From assembly GCA_022829145.1 (NCBI GenBank), contig CM040752.1:25725586-25789585 (forward strand): 64,000 bases of DNA, given 5' to 3'. The stretch comes from Albula goreensis. Its lineage: Eukaryota; Chordata; Actinopteri; Albuliformes; Albulidae. Shown piece by piece: positions 49,020 through 60,939 of the stretch (position 1 is the first letter of the stretch; every line of letters begins with the position of its first letter). The position numbers and the translations under genes are program-made. Under the pieces are notes generated by a model that saw only the letters and a list, made by a program, of their open reading frames with translations, did no database searches and had not been told where the DNA came from.

Positions 49020-50960
49020 TGCTGAAAAAAAAGCTGGAAGGATGTCTGCATTTTTTTAGACCCCATTAAAAATGCAAATTTTATTTCCATTTGAAAGGAT
49101 GCATTTATAATAAAAAATAACCGGCATTCCCTCTGTCTGAATCAGATTGCAGTGTCGCCCTCAGTCTCCAGCCATGGATTACAGGGGAAAGTAAAGGCAT
49201 TTTTCATGTGTGCAGTGCAGTTTGGTCATTCACTTTCACTGATAACACTGATTTGCAAAGCTTGATATGTCTGTTTTTATCAGTGTGAGGATAGATTTAA
49301 CAGATGAATAAACCTTTTTATATAAGGAATATGGGATGAAAATCCAATTAAAAGTGTGTTTGATGGCATAACTGGGAAAAAAGATTAAATAACATTTAAG
49401 TTCTTTTATTCCAATATTAGATTTAAGATAGAAATAAACCTTTTAAATGAAAAATCAATTACTTGCAGGTGGCAAAGTTGAATACAATATTTCCTGACCT
49501 TCAAGGAAAAGCTATTTACTGATAAATGTTTCAAAGCTTGCTTGAACATAGTCTAAAAGTAAAATTATAAATTGTCAGAAAAAAATAAATGAAAGACAAA
49601 AGAGACTGATAGGGACTAAAAGTTAATGGTATTGACTAAATCATAAGTCAATTAATAAATATAAATAATACAGTGAGGGCTAAACAGACATGATAATGAA
49701 ATAATAATATGCATACACAAATATTCTGTTGATTTACGGGAAAATGTAGGAGAAGACTAACACTCAGTTGCTTGTTGGCAGTTTATGTCAGTAATTGCAA
49801 GTTTTGTTGTCGGGTACAAAAACATATTTGATGTGTTATTTCCTCCCCATAAAATGGTATACTGCAGTTTAAAGCAAGAGGATGCACAGTGTTTGATCTG
49901 GAATTCCAAACCTTCTTTCATAGTCATAGAAGTAGCATGTCTAGCTGTAGGACAGACAGCCGTAGTGAGATAAGGCATTGGTGTGATGCCATGCCTGGAC
50001 CCCCCCCCAACAACACACACACACACACACACCCTCCACCTCCCCATCCCATATTTCCTCATTTGGAGCTGCGACCTACATTCAGATGTACAGTAACCAA
50101 GTCTTCTCCTAAGAGAGAAGCTGTCCTGTTCAGTCTCAGTCCTTGCCAATATTCTCATACAGCCCATATACTACTTCAGTGCTTCTCCATTCTGCTTGCT
50201 GTGGAAAACTATCGCCTGAAAGTATATCACATTTGCAGAGAAGAGGCCCTAACATTATCAAGGAAGTAAATGGTCGTACGTACATTTGCACCGATATGCA
50301 CATTAATTCACAACAGTGCATCACATCTTGCTGTTCAATTTCACAATTAAAATATTTTCATAAGCAAAAACCACTTAAAATATTTTTTGTGAAAAAAAGG
50401 CTGTTAATTCTTCATTTTTTAATTTTAAAAAGCTTCTTCCCTGGTTTTTATTTGAAATTCAGCTTTCTGAAAAAATAAAAATATGCCAGTTCGTATATTG
50501 GTCCAAACAGAAATATTTATCCTGTTTTGAAGTAACAGTTTACACGCGTTGTGAGGATAGGTGCTTTGGAATTGAAATATGGTAAGATAAGCCTCCCCTT
50601 TCCCTCCTGTCCTAAACTTCTCTGTGTCATTGCATGTTCCCCTCTGACTGATATCTGGGTTCTGCACATGCTCAGTGTGCACTGCAAAGGGGGGGATGTT
50701 GCTTCTTTGGAAACATTTCTCAACCCTGAATTTATATATATATATTTTTTTTTTCACCACAAAGAGTAATAGGTATTTCCACGCATAGTCAGTATCGCAT
50801 TCTGCATTTGTTCTGTAATGACACCACATTTAAATTCTGCACACTAACTGGGTGTGCATACAACATCCCAAAAAGCTTCCATGATTTGATTGTGACAGAA
50901 TAATTGTTCTATTTATTCTTTTATATCTCAGGACATCATTGTTGCCCTGTAGGACCATGG
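49020..50960. other. AT-rich gene-poor DNA
   Basis: Contains ATGCAAAT at 49072-49079, a short (CA)7 at about 50019-50032 preceded by a run of C, and AT runs near 50731-50745. No gene is supported. Confidence 0.45.
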
Positions 50961-50964
50961 TCTG

Positions 50965-51143
50965 TACCCAGAATATTGTAGGTTTTGTCCCAGGTTACAC
51001 ACTGCTGCTCTACCTGAATTGTTCAGTAAATATCCAACAGTACAAATGGGTAATATGTCAATTGTACACTACTGTGAGCTATACAAGTTATACTAGATCA
51101 GAATGTCTGCCAAGCAAATAAGTAATGTGCATGTAAATGTAAA
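50965..51143 (+). mobile_element. Worn tRNA-derived SINE (V-SINE-like)
   Basis: A B-box relic GTAGGTTTTGTCCCAGG lies at about 50978-50994. The body has CTACCTGAATTGTTCAGTAA and ATATCC. The tail has GAATGTCTGCCAAGCAAATA, then ATGTAAATGTAA. This is the same family as the copy at 35.6 kb. The A-box end is not recognisable. Confidence 0.72.
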
Positions 51144-51563
51144 ACTCCTGTGTGCATGATCTCCTGTCTTACCTGGCCTCCTCTGATCCTGCTCTGTCCT
51201 GCCACAGGAAAGCTCCCTGCTCCAGGTCACCTCATTCATTCATCACCTTATTTACACTGTCTTATTGACCATTTCAGCTCCGGTTGTATTGTATTAATAC
51301 TTGGTGAGACGTTTTGCTTTTGACCCTTTTGGACTTTATATTTTGATCGTAATGAATTTTATATATTCTGCATGAATCTCTTCTCACTTGTGCTGTTCTG
51401 GATGTGAATACACTGCTAACTAAACAACAGTTTATCCTACAAGTTTAAATTAAACACTAAATATTTTTAAAAAAAAATCAATTTTGGCCTAAAGTTCATT
51501 ATTTTGCCAGTGATAATGCTTGACTAATTATATCTCATGACTGTGGTTATCTCTGCTTTATTT

Positions 51564-51669
<106 letters not shown>

Positions 51670-52703
51670 CTCATGCTGAATTGCACATGTGGCCTAGGGA
51701 AGAATTGTATCATTTTAATTGTATGATTACATTTTTTGAAAAAGTATGGTTTTTCAGAGGAAAAGCTAATTAAAGTTTATAATGATTGTGATCTCTGGCA
51801 GTTTATGTAGTCATCTGCTAGTCAGTAACACAATAAAAGCAATATCAGGATAATTTAATACGTAAAACTTGGGCTCTGTAAAAAGTGCATGTAAAACGTG
51901 TATTAGTATGTACACTAAATTGTCATTAAAAATGAAAAGTTAATTGAAGCCATAATATTTGTATATTTTGTATTTTGTGTTTTTCAACAAAAAATGTTTT
52001 TTTATGTATTTAATCACCTTAATGGTTCTGTCATTTTGACTGAGACTGTTGATCTAAAGAAACACACAAGGGAGAAAAGAATAATAATTACAAAGACACA
52101 TGTAAATTATCATGACAAATATGTGTTTTTGTGTGCAGAGATTTGGTTTTGGCTTGTACAATGTTTCCTCCCCAGCACTAAGATAAATAAAATCATTTAA
52201 AAGGAAGAAATGTTCTGAAGTTTGAAAATGGGGCTCTGGGATTGGATGTATTTTGGGGTGAATGTGCAGTGGACCAGGACGGAGGATGTATTTTGTAGAG
52301 ATGGAGGGTCGGGGCAAGGTTTCGTGGGGGAGGGGGTTGCAGCACACAAAATGCAGATATTGCCTTTGAGGCTTCACTTAGGAGAGGCATCTCTGTGTTG
52401 CCAGAGGTGCTCGCTCTGATGGAAGTTAATGTGAGCTGACGCTTGGGTGTCCCTCGAGGGGGAGGAACATGGACAGCGCGGGGGCTGCCACCCTTTTAAT
52501 CCCTCACTCATCTTAAGAAACGAGAGAGGAGGAACCAGAAAATTAATAAATAAAGGCATTGCTCAGGATGAAAATATAAAAAAATACATCTTCCCGGTCC
52601 ATGTAGGAGCACTTAAAAGCATTTAAAAAAAGAGGACTGGTTAATTAAATATGGGACTTCTTCTTTCAGAAAGCTTTGGAAAAATATTCTCTCTGACTTC
52701 TGA

Positions 52704-52705
<2 letters not shown>
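51670..52705. other. Gene-poor DNA
   Basis: AT-rich to about 52200. The G-rich part at 52225-52500 has no recognised feature. Confidence 0.4.

Positions 52706-52709
<4 letters not shown>

Positions 52710-52758
<49 letters not shown>
52710..52758. repeat. (GA)24 microsatellite
   Basis: Perfect GA array. Confidence 0.98.
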
Positions 52759-52760
<2 letters not shown>

Positions 52761-52764
52761 TATG

Positions 52765-53515
52765 TTTGTGCTGTATATGAATAAGGGCTTCTATGATGCT
52801 AAGAACAGAGGTTACAGACCACCCCCCACCCAAACAAAAACACAGACAAAGAGAGAGGGTACTGTAGGGGGGACAGGGACAGGGTTAATATTCGGCACGT
52901 GTTAAGTTCAAACAGTGCTTGGTGGTTGCAGACGTTGCTGCTTTAAAGATTAGAGATGGGGCTTATGCTAAATATTCTCTCCAAAGCCATTACAAAGCAC
53001 AAAGGGTATGAAAGACAATGTGTCGGAGCCAGCACTGAATGCATATCAAAGACACAAAGGTGCTGAACACGTAAAAATATTTTTCATAATTTACTGCTAT
53101 TTTGACTGTCTCTGTAAATTATCATTTGTTTGTAATTTTAGCTATTTACAAAACATTGGGACTTTTTACAATGGCTGATGCAACTGAATTCCTTTTAAAG
53201 ATGCTATTTGTTGAATTCAGTCTCATTCTCTCAGAACAGGCAAGTGAAAAAAAGGAACACAAAAATGTCTCAGTTTCCAACCTGACCTTTTCATAGTTTA
53301 AAATGTATCCTGACCTAACAATACTTGCACATCTTTTGTAATACAACTTTATGTCCATTTTTCCTTTTTATAATCAAGATATCTGTAGTAATTACCATTT
53401 CTGTTAAATGGTAGACACATGTACCTTTTTTCCCTTAGTTACTCTTTGTCTTTGACTGTGTGTGATATGTCATTACTTCACTCTTTTGTGTTCAGCTGTT
53501 TTTTCTCCTTTTTCC
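52765..53515. other. Gene-poor DNA
   Basis: Nothing supported. Confidence 0.4.
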
Positions 53516-53519
53516 TCAG

Positions 53520-53630
53520 CAGAACAGTAAGGCCAGAATGCATTTCACGTGACCTCATTGACCTGCCATTGGTCATTGTCCCTGGTGACAGACGTCATCA
53601 ATCATCCCCATTGGCAGTTCATTTCAGCCC
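53520..53630. promoter_or_regulatory. Promoter-like block: E-box, two CCAAT boxes, CRE half-site
   Basis: CACGTG (53546-53551) is followed by ATTGG (53568-53572), TGACAG (53586-53591), ACGTCA (53592-53597), ATCAATCA (53597-53604) and a second ATTGG (53610-53614). Two CCAAT boxes 42 bp apart with a CRE half-site between them are common in NF-Y/CREB promoters. Orientation suggests the minus strand, but I see no start codon or exon to pair with it. Confidence 0.3.
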
Positions 53631-53697
53631 TTCCACAGCAGAAAGAAAAACTAAAAAATGAGTGGGATATCGATGAGGCGCAGGACGGTGAGGGACG

Positions 53698-53715
53698 GGT
53701 TGGGGGGGGGGGGCG
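53698..53715 (+). other. G homopolymer run
   Basis: About 12 G in a row; sequencing-error prone. Confidence 0.8.
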
Positions 53716-53719
53716 TGTT

Positions 53720-54655
53720 GTGGGGAACAGGAGAGGAAGAGCAGCACTTGTGATGTGTTCACCCAGCGCCCATCGATGAGTTGTTGGTTTCCTGTAGTGA
53801 TGCGTGTCTCTTTGCCGTGCGCACGTGGCACAGTGACTCAGGCTGTATTCAGAGTCTTTCTGTGGCTCCTTTTTAACCAGAGGACCATCCATGGGCAGTG
53901 ATCCATTAAAAACCTCTCATGCTCAGTCAAAAATGGAAATATCCTCTGGCTGTTCAAGGGCACCAATGTGCTTCAGTATGTAAATGTGATGTGTCTACTC
54001 ATATAAGGTTAAAATACCACTGGAAGAACTTTGCAGCTGAGTTTCCTACTGTAAAAATATTCCGTAAAACGCTGCTTTAAAATAAATATATAAAATGCAA
54101 TAGGCATCCTTATCATGGGCAGTGCAGAAGAGATACGCACTCAGCTTTGGTCTCAGCGCTCTCATATGGAGCGTTCCATACAGTCTGCATTATACTGCTT
54201 CAGCCTTTCAGGCAGCTGATTTGTTTCCATTTTTTCTCCAACTCCAAGAAGCATGAGCTCATGTTTTTGTCTCTCTGTCACAGCTATAACACTCTGACAG
54301 CCACCAGTAACGCTGCTGCTATCCCAGGAGGGTGAAGTAGGCACTCGTGATGTCTTCACCGCTGACAGAGATGTGGTTTTCCAGGAGTTGCTGTCCTGGA
54401 TGTAAATTCAACATTCACAACAAGATTGTATTTTCAGTCAAGTGAAGCACTTGGAAATATGACAAACTTGAATGAGCTGCATGTAACTTTATTTTAAATT
54501 GAGTTCTTTTAATAATACAACCCACACAGAGCATGTATTTTTAAATGTAGTTGACAGTCTTAAATATAGTAAACACTTTTGGAATTATATTTGTGCCATT
54601 GTTTACACCTTGTTATATGTGTTATTTGTTTTTGCTTTAAATGTATTATTTTTTA
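53720..54655. other. Gene-poor DNA
   Basis: No supported features. Confidence 0.4.
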
Positions 54656-54664
54656 TTTTGTTTT

Positions 54665-55120
54665 GTTTGTCAGCGGGGTGGGGGGGTGGCTCCTGAAAGC
54701 GTATGTCGCTCCTTTAAGAAGAACAACTGCAGCTCAAAGTGGGTCAGAGTAAAAATATCTCCCACAATTACTTATCCTCCATTTCAGATCTGCACCAGAC
54801 TGCAGCAGGGTGAGAGGAACGCGTACGTGATGAAACGCGCTGCAACAGAAAGGGCCGCTCCCTGCTTCCTGTCGATGGTCTCGGGACCGCCCTCTCACCG
54901 TCCTGCACAAAGGCGGGGCTGGGCTCCACCCCCATTGCATTACTGTCCCTGCTTTAGCCTCAGCAGATACCTCCTTTGGGCTGGTGACCTCTTTGCGGGT
55001 TCTTGTGTGGTGCTACATGGCCAGAGAAGGCCATGGCAAACTTTTGACCGCTGGCACATTCCCATCACAACCACAAGCTGCCCCTCTTCAGCCACGTTCC
55101 TTTTATTCAAGGATAATAAT
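54665..55120 (+). promoter_or_regulatory. GC-richer island with a possible micro-exon
   Basis: TTATCCTCCATTTCAG, a good acceptor ending at 54787, is followed 22 bases later by GCAGG|GTGAGA, a good donor at 54810. Further along are CpG-containing unique DNA and an SP1-like AGGCGGGGCTGGG near 54912-54924. The open frame across this region has no recognised product. Confidence 0.25.
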
Positions 55121-55124
55121 GCGA

Positions 55125-55855
55125 TTATTTGTTAAGAAAATTGACTTTTTCACTGAAAGCATATATAGATGGTGGATAATGAATTGGCTAATAATAATAA
55201 TAATAATCATAATGCTGTTTGTATTAAATTGTTAAGATGGCTGCCTTTCATTATCATTCGTAGAGATTTTAAATTTTCTACAGGGGTGACCTAAAAAACT
55301 GACTGAAAAGATGTAACTTCCAATGAGGTCAAATATGAACAATTTCTGAAGGACATGCAGTTTTATTCAGTCCCTTTAGACAAAATGTGAAATGTGAAAG
55401 GTGAAAACAATGTAGTGAATTTCTATAGCCTGTCTCAACATTGTTGTTGTTTGTTGGTATGGCGTGCGCTCCAAATAGTGTCATTAGTTCTCTACAGTAT
55501 ATGCCATGGCTGTGTATTCCTTTTGGAGAAGTCAAAGATGGCGTAGTGAAATGGTTGAATTTTAATTGCAGCAGAAATGTCTTCGTCGTGTAGAAGGAAG
55601 GATGGTGTGTGACACAGTTTTTCCTTGCACAAATATACACACTTATAAAACTGATTCTGCACTTCTAAAAATTGCACACTGAGACAAAGTGCATGATTAA
55701 AAAGAAAATGAATGATATGCTTCGGCAACATATGGGTGCATCACTGGTGAGTTCCCCGTAGGTTTAAACTGTAAATCTTAAAATTAATCAGAGCAGGCAG
55801 AGAAAGATCAAAGACTCCGACTCTATCTTTATGAGGAACAGTGCTTTGATGTCTT
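55125..55855. other. AT-rich DNA with short (AAT)n
   Basis: AAT/ATA run at about 55190-55208. No gene is supported. Confidence 0.5.
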
Positions 55856-55863
55856 CCCTAGAA

Positions 55864-55963
55864 TGTGTGTGTGTGTGTGCGTGTGTGTGCGCGTGTGTGT
55901 GCGTGTGTGCGTGTGTGCGTGCGTGCTTGTGTGTGTCTGCATGTGTGTCTGCATGTGCGTGTG

Positions 55964-56013
<50 letters not shown>
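55864..56013. repeat. (GT)n array with GC and CT interruptions
   Basis: Interrupted by GCGTGC- and TGCATG-like units in the first 100 bp, then pure GT. The alternating purine-pyrimidine run could form Z-DNA. Confidence 0.96.
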
Positions 56014-56021
<8 letters not shown>

Positions 56022-56399
56022 TGTGAATATTTGCATGCATTCACCAGTCTGTCCATGTGCATGCTTTTCTTTGTTTGTGCATATACGTGAGTGTATGTGT
56101 GTATTCACTGCCAACATTGCACTGATTTTTATATATTAACCATACTTGTACATTCTTTGTTTGCAGAGCAATTGAATAAAGTGTTTTTCTAATCACACTT
56201 TCAAATTAGTCATATTTCAATGATAGAGTAATTTAGGGAATCTTGCTCATGCTCATTTTAGTTCTTTTTTTTTCTTGTGTAATACATTTTATTGTCTTGT
56301 GATAATACATTCTAACCATTTTTAATTGGTTCACTGTGACATGCATGCTGGTTCAGTCCAAGGAATTCATTTGAACAAAGCTTCTTCCCCAAAATCTCT

Positions 56400-56800
56400 C
56401 AAGACAAATGGCGACAGAGTTCTGTCACTGCTGGAGATGGTGGCCAAGTACAGGCCTGGAACTTGAGTGGGGACAGGAACATTGGCAGCATGGGGAACTC
56501 TGATATGCAGACGCTATGGGGGCCGACACAGCCCTCCCAGGGACCCAGCCAGGCCTGCACAGTCCTGTCCTCGCACCAGAGCTCTGGCCACAGTGCCACC
56601 TTTACATTTAAACTTACAGAAAATGAAAAAAAGTGTCGACTCACTATGACACACACAGCAAGCTGTCTGGCGGGGTCCTGGGGTGTGGTGTGACTGGGAT
56701 CCTGCATGGGGGTGCAGGAGCAGTGGCTTCAGCGAGACCGTCTCACTCGGCACTGACAGGAGCGTTAGATCCTTCTGTAGGGGAGGAGAAGGCTGAGGTG
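56400..56800. other. GC-richer unique block
   Basis: Contains a perfect inverted repeat GACAGA-GT-TCTGTC (56413-56426). Frames of 60-100 codons are open on both strands, as expected from GC content. No product is recognised. Confidence 0.3.
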
Positions 56801-56975
56801 AGCATTATTCCCCTGTGAATACCCAGATCAGTAGGAAAATCCTGGCACCAGAGCTGAGCACACAGACACACGCTGCTCTGCCCTGCTCCCCTCTCCTCTG
56901 CGCTGGGGAACTCAGGCTGCAGCCTTCCAACCCTCTCTACTCACACATTCTAGGGGTTCCAAAATTCAGATTAAA

Positions 56976-56995
56976 TGTGTGTGTGTGTGCGCGCT

Positions 56996-57077
<82 letters not shown>

Positions 57078-57079
57078 TG
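56976..57079. repeat. (GT)n array with GCGC interruptions
   Basis: GT with GCGCTTGT and GCGCGTGT interruptions, then pure GT. Confidence 0.96.
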
Positions 57080-57089
57080 GTGTGTATGG

Positions 57090-58235
57090 AGGCTTGAGTA
57101 TAAAAATGCATTATGTGTATGTGTGTATGCCCACATGTGTGTTTGTATGTGACCATGCATTTGTGCCTTACGTTTGGAATTTATAGTCATCACATCACTG
57201 AGCACTAGTCACAGTTCTTTCATCAGGTTGACTTCCAAAACCTTCATTGGAAACATTCTAAGAGAGCAGATTTTTACCAATCAATGTGCCTTTGTTTTAG
57301 TGTATATTTTTAAAGGGAATTGCTGTTACCATCAACTTTGGCCATTATTTAGTGCTACCAGTGTTTTCTTGGCCTTTCCCTTTAAGACAAATTCAGTGGA
57401 GCTAGAGATAACTGGGGGGACAAAGATGCATAGACAGGGTGTTTCAGATTGGTGTCACCCTCAAAGAGTATGGTGCCACGGGGCTCAAACAAGCGGGAAA
57501 AGGGGTCATAGGTGACAGTGGTGTAGAGGGGCTGTTATCACACAATTATTTCAGTAAGCTAGAAGAGATTACGCCACACTGTACGGAGAGCAATGGTCCT
57601 TTTAGATGTCTGTTCGAATGGATGAGAATGTGACGGCGCGGGGGCGAGGAGGCAGATGCTGCAGTGCAGTCTGGGATTGCTGCTGAGCAAGAATGGAATA
57701 AACCCACAGATGGTACACAAGACAAAGAGAACACTGACTTTTTTTTGCTGTTAGGAGAAAAGCCATTCTGCTGGCTTAGGAAAAATAATTATGTTCACAT
57801 TCTAATTTATCTGGAAGGATATATTTATCATGCTCCTTGTTTTTATGTGTATCTATGATTCTGTAAAAAAATTCTTCCAGTTACAAAGCCCAAAGTAAAC
57901 TACCATGTTCTTTTGATATCTTCTAATGTTGTCCTTCCTTTGCCTTTTTTGCTGAACAGAATGCTTGGTTATATTAATTATAACAGTGCTGGTTGATGAA
58001 TCCTTTAAAAATGACATATCCTTGTCAGTTTGTTAAGGTGTTGGGGTGGAATCCTCCCTGAGTGAGCCTGAGACCGCACAGAGGAATGCTTATCACATTT
58101 GATTAACAGCACACAAATGACCTTCACTGATTGACCCTGTGATCTTGCTCTGTTTATTTGAAATAGGAGATGTATGGATAAGATTGTTCTTCATAAAAGG
58201 GGGTATTATTATTAAATGGGATACATTTGTTTGTA
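57090..58235. other. Gene-poor DNA with a mixed-composition block
   Basis: The part 57390-57720 has a higher GC content and contains AACTATTTCAG-like and CAATGG motifs plus CGGCGCGGGGGCGAGG near 57632. It may be regulatory, but support is weak. No gene is seen. Confidence 0.3.
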
Positions 58236-58241
58236 TATCAA

Positions 58242-58288
58242 ACACACATACATGCATATACATACATACATACATACACACAGACACA
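58242..58288. repeat. (CATA)n microsatellite
   Basis: CATA/CACA tetranucleotide run. Confidence 0.9.
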
Positions 58289-58483
58289 TTCATTTTTTGG
58301 AAGCCACTACACATAAAAAATAGTTCATATTTTTATCCCACAATAATCAGTGGGTAATTGGATGTGAAGTTTTTGCTGGCTGCTATTTCTTCTATTAATT
58401 TATCCACTTCTAATCTATCATTAATAATTATATGCCAGATAACGTCATTGTACTTTTCACTGAGGAGATATGGAAAAAAAGGG

Positions 58484-58625
58484 AAGACACATGCATGAGC
58501 ACACTTATACACATGCACACACACAAAACTAAACACATGCATGCATGCAGAAACATGCACTGACACACACATGGTCATGCACTTGCATACACAAAATCAC
58601 AGAAACACATACACCTCACTCTCTC
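58484..58625. repeat. Degenerate CA/CATG-rich stretch
   Basis: ACACATGC- and ACACAT-like units without a clean period. Confidence 0.6.
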
Positions 58626-59039
58626 TCCCTCTCAAACATACTCAACATACATAACATACAGTCATCATCCCTCACAGGCAGTGAGACACAGGCCTGGTGG
58701 TCCCTTACAGTGGCTATGGTCTTCCCCAGGCAGCTGGTTCTGCTCTGCCCCGCTGGGCTCAAAGCTCTCTGACAGGCTGTGCATTCTCAAACACTGATGC
58801 TGAAACACAACAGCTCCAAAGAGTATGATGGTCACTTTTCCTGCGATGTGTAATCTGTTATGTACTGATTCCAAACAGAAGAAAACCTCTGATATGACGC
58901 GATGTATAGCGGCATGGTGGCACATGAAATACATGTGCGCAAAACCCTAAATGCCGAATTAATAGTAGTGTTGGCAGGGTTCCCCTAAGGGTAGGAAAGA
59001 GGGGACTCCTGCTTCGTGTAAAGTGTCTGATTAGGCAGC

Positions 59040-59260
59040 GGGAAAGGGATCTCCAGTGTTTCCGTTACACGCATGAACAGTGCACTGGTGCAGCCCCACA
59101 TGTGGGGTCCTGCTACCGGCACTTTCATTGATGCCAGGTCAGCTCCATTCATGTCAATGAATATGCAATTAAACCCCAAACTCTCCTTCAAAAGCTCCTG
59201 TTGTAAGGCTTCAGGCATCAGACCCCTGTGCAGTTTTCTGTCTGACAGGAGTGTAGATGC
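59040..59260. promoter_or_regulatory. Regulatory-looking element with two palindromes
   Basis: CCCCACATGTGGGG (59094-59107) is a perfect 14-bp palindrome around an E-box CACATGTG. ATTCAT-GTCA-ATGAAT (59147-59162) is a perfect inverted repeat. It is followed at once by ATATGCAATTAAA, a POU/homeodomain-like site. A 92-codon minus-strand frame (59263-58985) covers the area, but no product is recognised and the palindromes suggest a regulatory role. Confidence 0.35.
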
Positions 59261-59266
59261 CATGCA

Positions 59267-59268
59267 CG

Positions 59269-59314
<46 letters not shown>

Positions 59315-59344
59315 CACACACACACACACACACGCACACACACA
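59267..59344. repeat. Compound (CT)n-(CA)n microsatellite
   Basis: Short CT run, then CA with single GA and GC interruptions. Confidence 0.96.
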
Positions 59345-59349
59345 AGAAT

Positions 59350-60145
59350 TGTGTTGTAACCCACACTGAGCATGATCAGTCTGCAAAGATAAATCCAGAG
59401 CCTCTGTCAAACAAAAAAGCTTATATTAGAGGTCCATGCTGGATGTGTTTTAAATACATGTGGCAATGTGGTCTGTGTGTGGCCATGGCAATGAAGAATA
59501 TTTGAACAGAAACACTCAATCAGATGGACTTGAATCGCTCTGCACTCTCAGAGATGAGTCTTGACCATACCATCTCAGGGACCACAGACTGATCATCAAA
59601 AGATGTTAACATAAAATTTCATGGCTGTTTGGAGGATTAATCACTGTAAGGTAGAGCAGGTGCTGCCTGAGATGCTATTGCTCCAGGTGCTCCTAACATT
59701 CAAAATAAAACTATTAAAAAATGTAATTTACAGGGATATCCCTCCTGTTCCCATAACATACGTGAACAAAAAAAAATACTATGAGAAAGAGGAAAGACAG
59801 GAAGAGACAGAGAGACAGAGAGACAGACAGACATAGAGCAAGAGAGAGAGAGATTTCAGAGGTTAATTGATGTGTAGTCTGAAACAGAGGACGCTGAACC
59901 TATCCACAACTGATTCAAACCCAACCTGTACTGGTGCAGTGACAGTTTGAGCATCTATCCTAGAGGGTATAAGTGTGATCATTCAATTGCAAGTATGTAT
60001 ATTGCCAGAAACTGTCATTGCTGACATGGTGCAGACTTAACTGTCGTCTATGTTTCAGCCTGTAAATTGCAATGATTATGTGCCTCCCCCCAGTGGACAA
60101 AAATGCCTATTACATCTCCGTGCACCAAGTGCCAAGTAGCATGTC
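59350..60145. other. Gene-poor DNA
   Basis: GA/GACA-rich run at about 59785-59853. No gene is supported. Confidence 0.45.
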
Positions 60146-60149
60146 ACCT

Positions 60150-60300
60150 TTGGATAATGCCTGGTCCGTGGTTTCCATGGGAACAGGGAGCTGCAGATTA
60201 GGTCTTTGAGAAGCAGCCGACATATTGCACAGCGTGCCATTACATTAACAGATAGCTGTTTTGTTCTGCAGCCCACACTGTGTGTCTCTTTAAACTGTGT
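60150..60300. promoter_or_regulatory. Regulatory-looking element with RFX-like palindrome
   Basis: GTTTCC-AT-GGGAAC (60171-60184) resembles the palindromic X-box, with one off-rule base in each half. CAGATTAGG lies nearby, and AACAG-ATAG-CTGTT (60247-60260) is a perfect inverted repeat. Confidence 0.28.
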
Positions 60301-60654
60301 TTTTTTAAAACCTCCATTTCCCGCTCAACTGCGGGTAACCTCAGTCCGAGTCTATTTAACAGTGACACGTTATAAATCATTGAGAAGAATGAATGCATTT
60401 AATTGACTGAGGTCAGCTAAGAGACAATGCTGAAAAGCCTTCTGCACTTGGATTGATGCATCGTTGTCATTCAATCTGTTTCTGGGATGAAGTGAACTTC
60501 CTGAGCAGAGTGTATTCACCGTAGCTCGTTCCATAAAGGATGCCCAACCACCTCCTGGTTTCATTGTGTTCCCAGGTTGCCAGGCTTCACAAGTGGGCTT
60601 CAGAAAAGATGGTTGCTGCATCCAGTCAAGCAATCAAGACGGTGAGAGTAGCAG

Positions 60655-60730
60655 TACCAGGGGCTACCCATAATGCACTGCAGTGCGCTATATAAAAGTA
60701 CAGCTCCTCTGCACCTGCTGTGCAATTAAG
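60655..60730 (+). promoter_or_regulatory. Staf/ZNF143 site next to a TATA box
   Basis: TACCCATAATGCACTGCA (60665-60682) fits all 18 positions of the Staf consensus YWCCCRNMATSCMYYRCR as I remember it. TATATAAA follows at 60689-60696, which would place a start near 60720. Staf/ZNF143 acts at snRNA-type and many mRNA promoters. The spacing, with the site directly beside TATA, is unlike snRNA genes, where Staf lies about 200 bp upstream. Confidence 0.45.
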
Positions 60731-60829
60731 GTGATTTGTTATTGGGTGTTTCACTTACGTTGTGAAATGTTTTGACGCGGGCGTTAACTTACATTAGTGA
60801 TATTAGCTATGTTCCAGATAAATTCGCCG

Positions 60830-60935
60830 GGAATCTGATAGTGCTGTTAACCAGGTCTATATCATTGTTACTCTGGCTCATCTATAATTATTTTCTGTAT
60901 AAGAGTGTCTGCTAAATGCAAGTAATGTAAGGGCT
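60830..60935 (+). mobile_element. 3' end of a worn SINE (V-SINE-like)
   Basis: The tail TATAAGAGTGTCTGCTAAAT at about 60897-60916, followed by GCAAGTAATGTAAG, matches the 3' tail of this fish SINE family and is the best-kept tail of the three copies. Upstream DNA is too worn to place the head. Confidence 0.65.
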
Positions 60936-60939
60936 ATGT

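Noticed and set aside
56325-56345. GGTTCACTGTGA, as in the complement of miR-128
   Set aside because: Only 12 bases match and no precursor hairpin partner is nearby. At most a chance seed match.
58985-59263. 92-codon minus-strand frame
   Set aside because: It lies over two perfect palindromes and a POU/homeodomain-like site. A regulatory reading is simpler, and no family is recognised.
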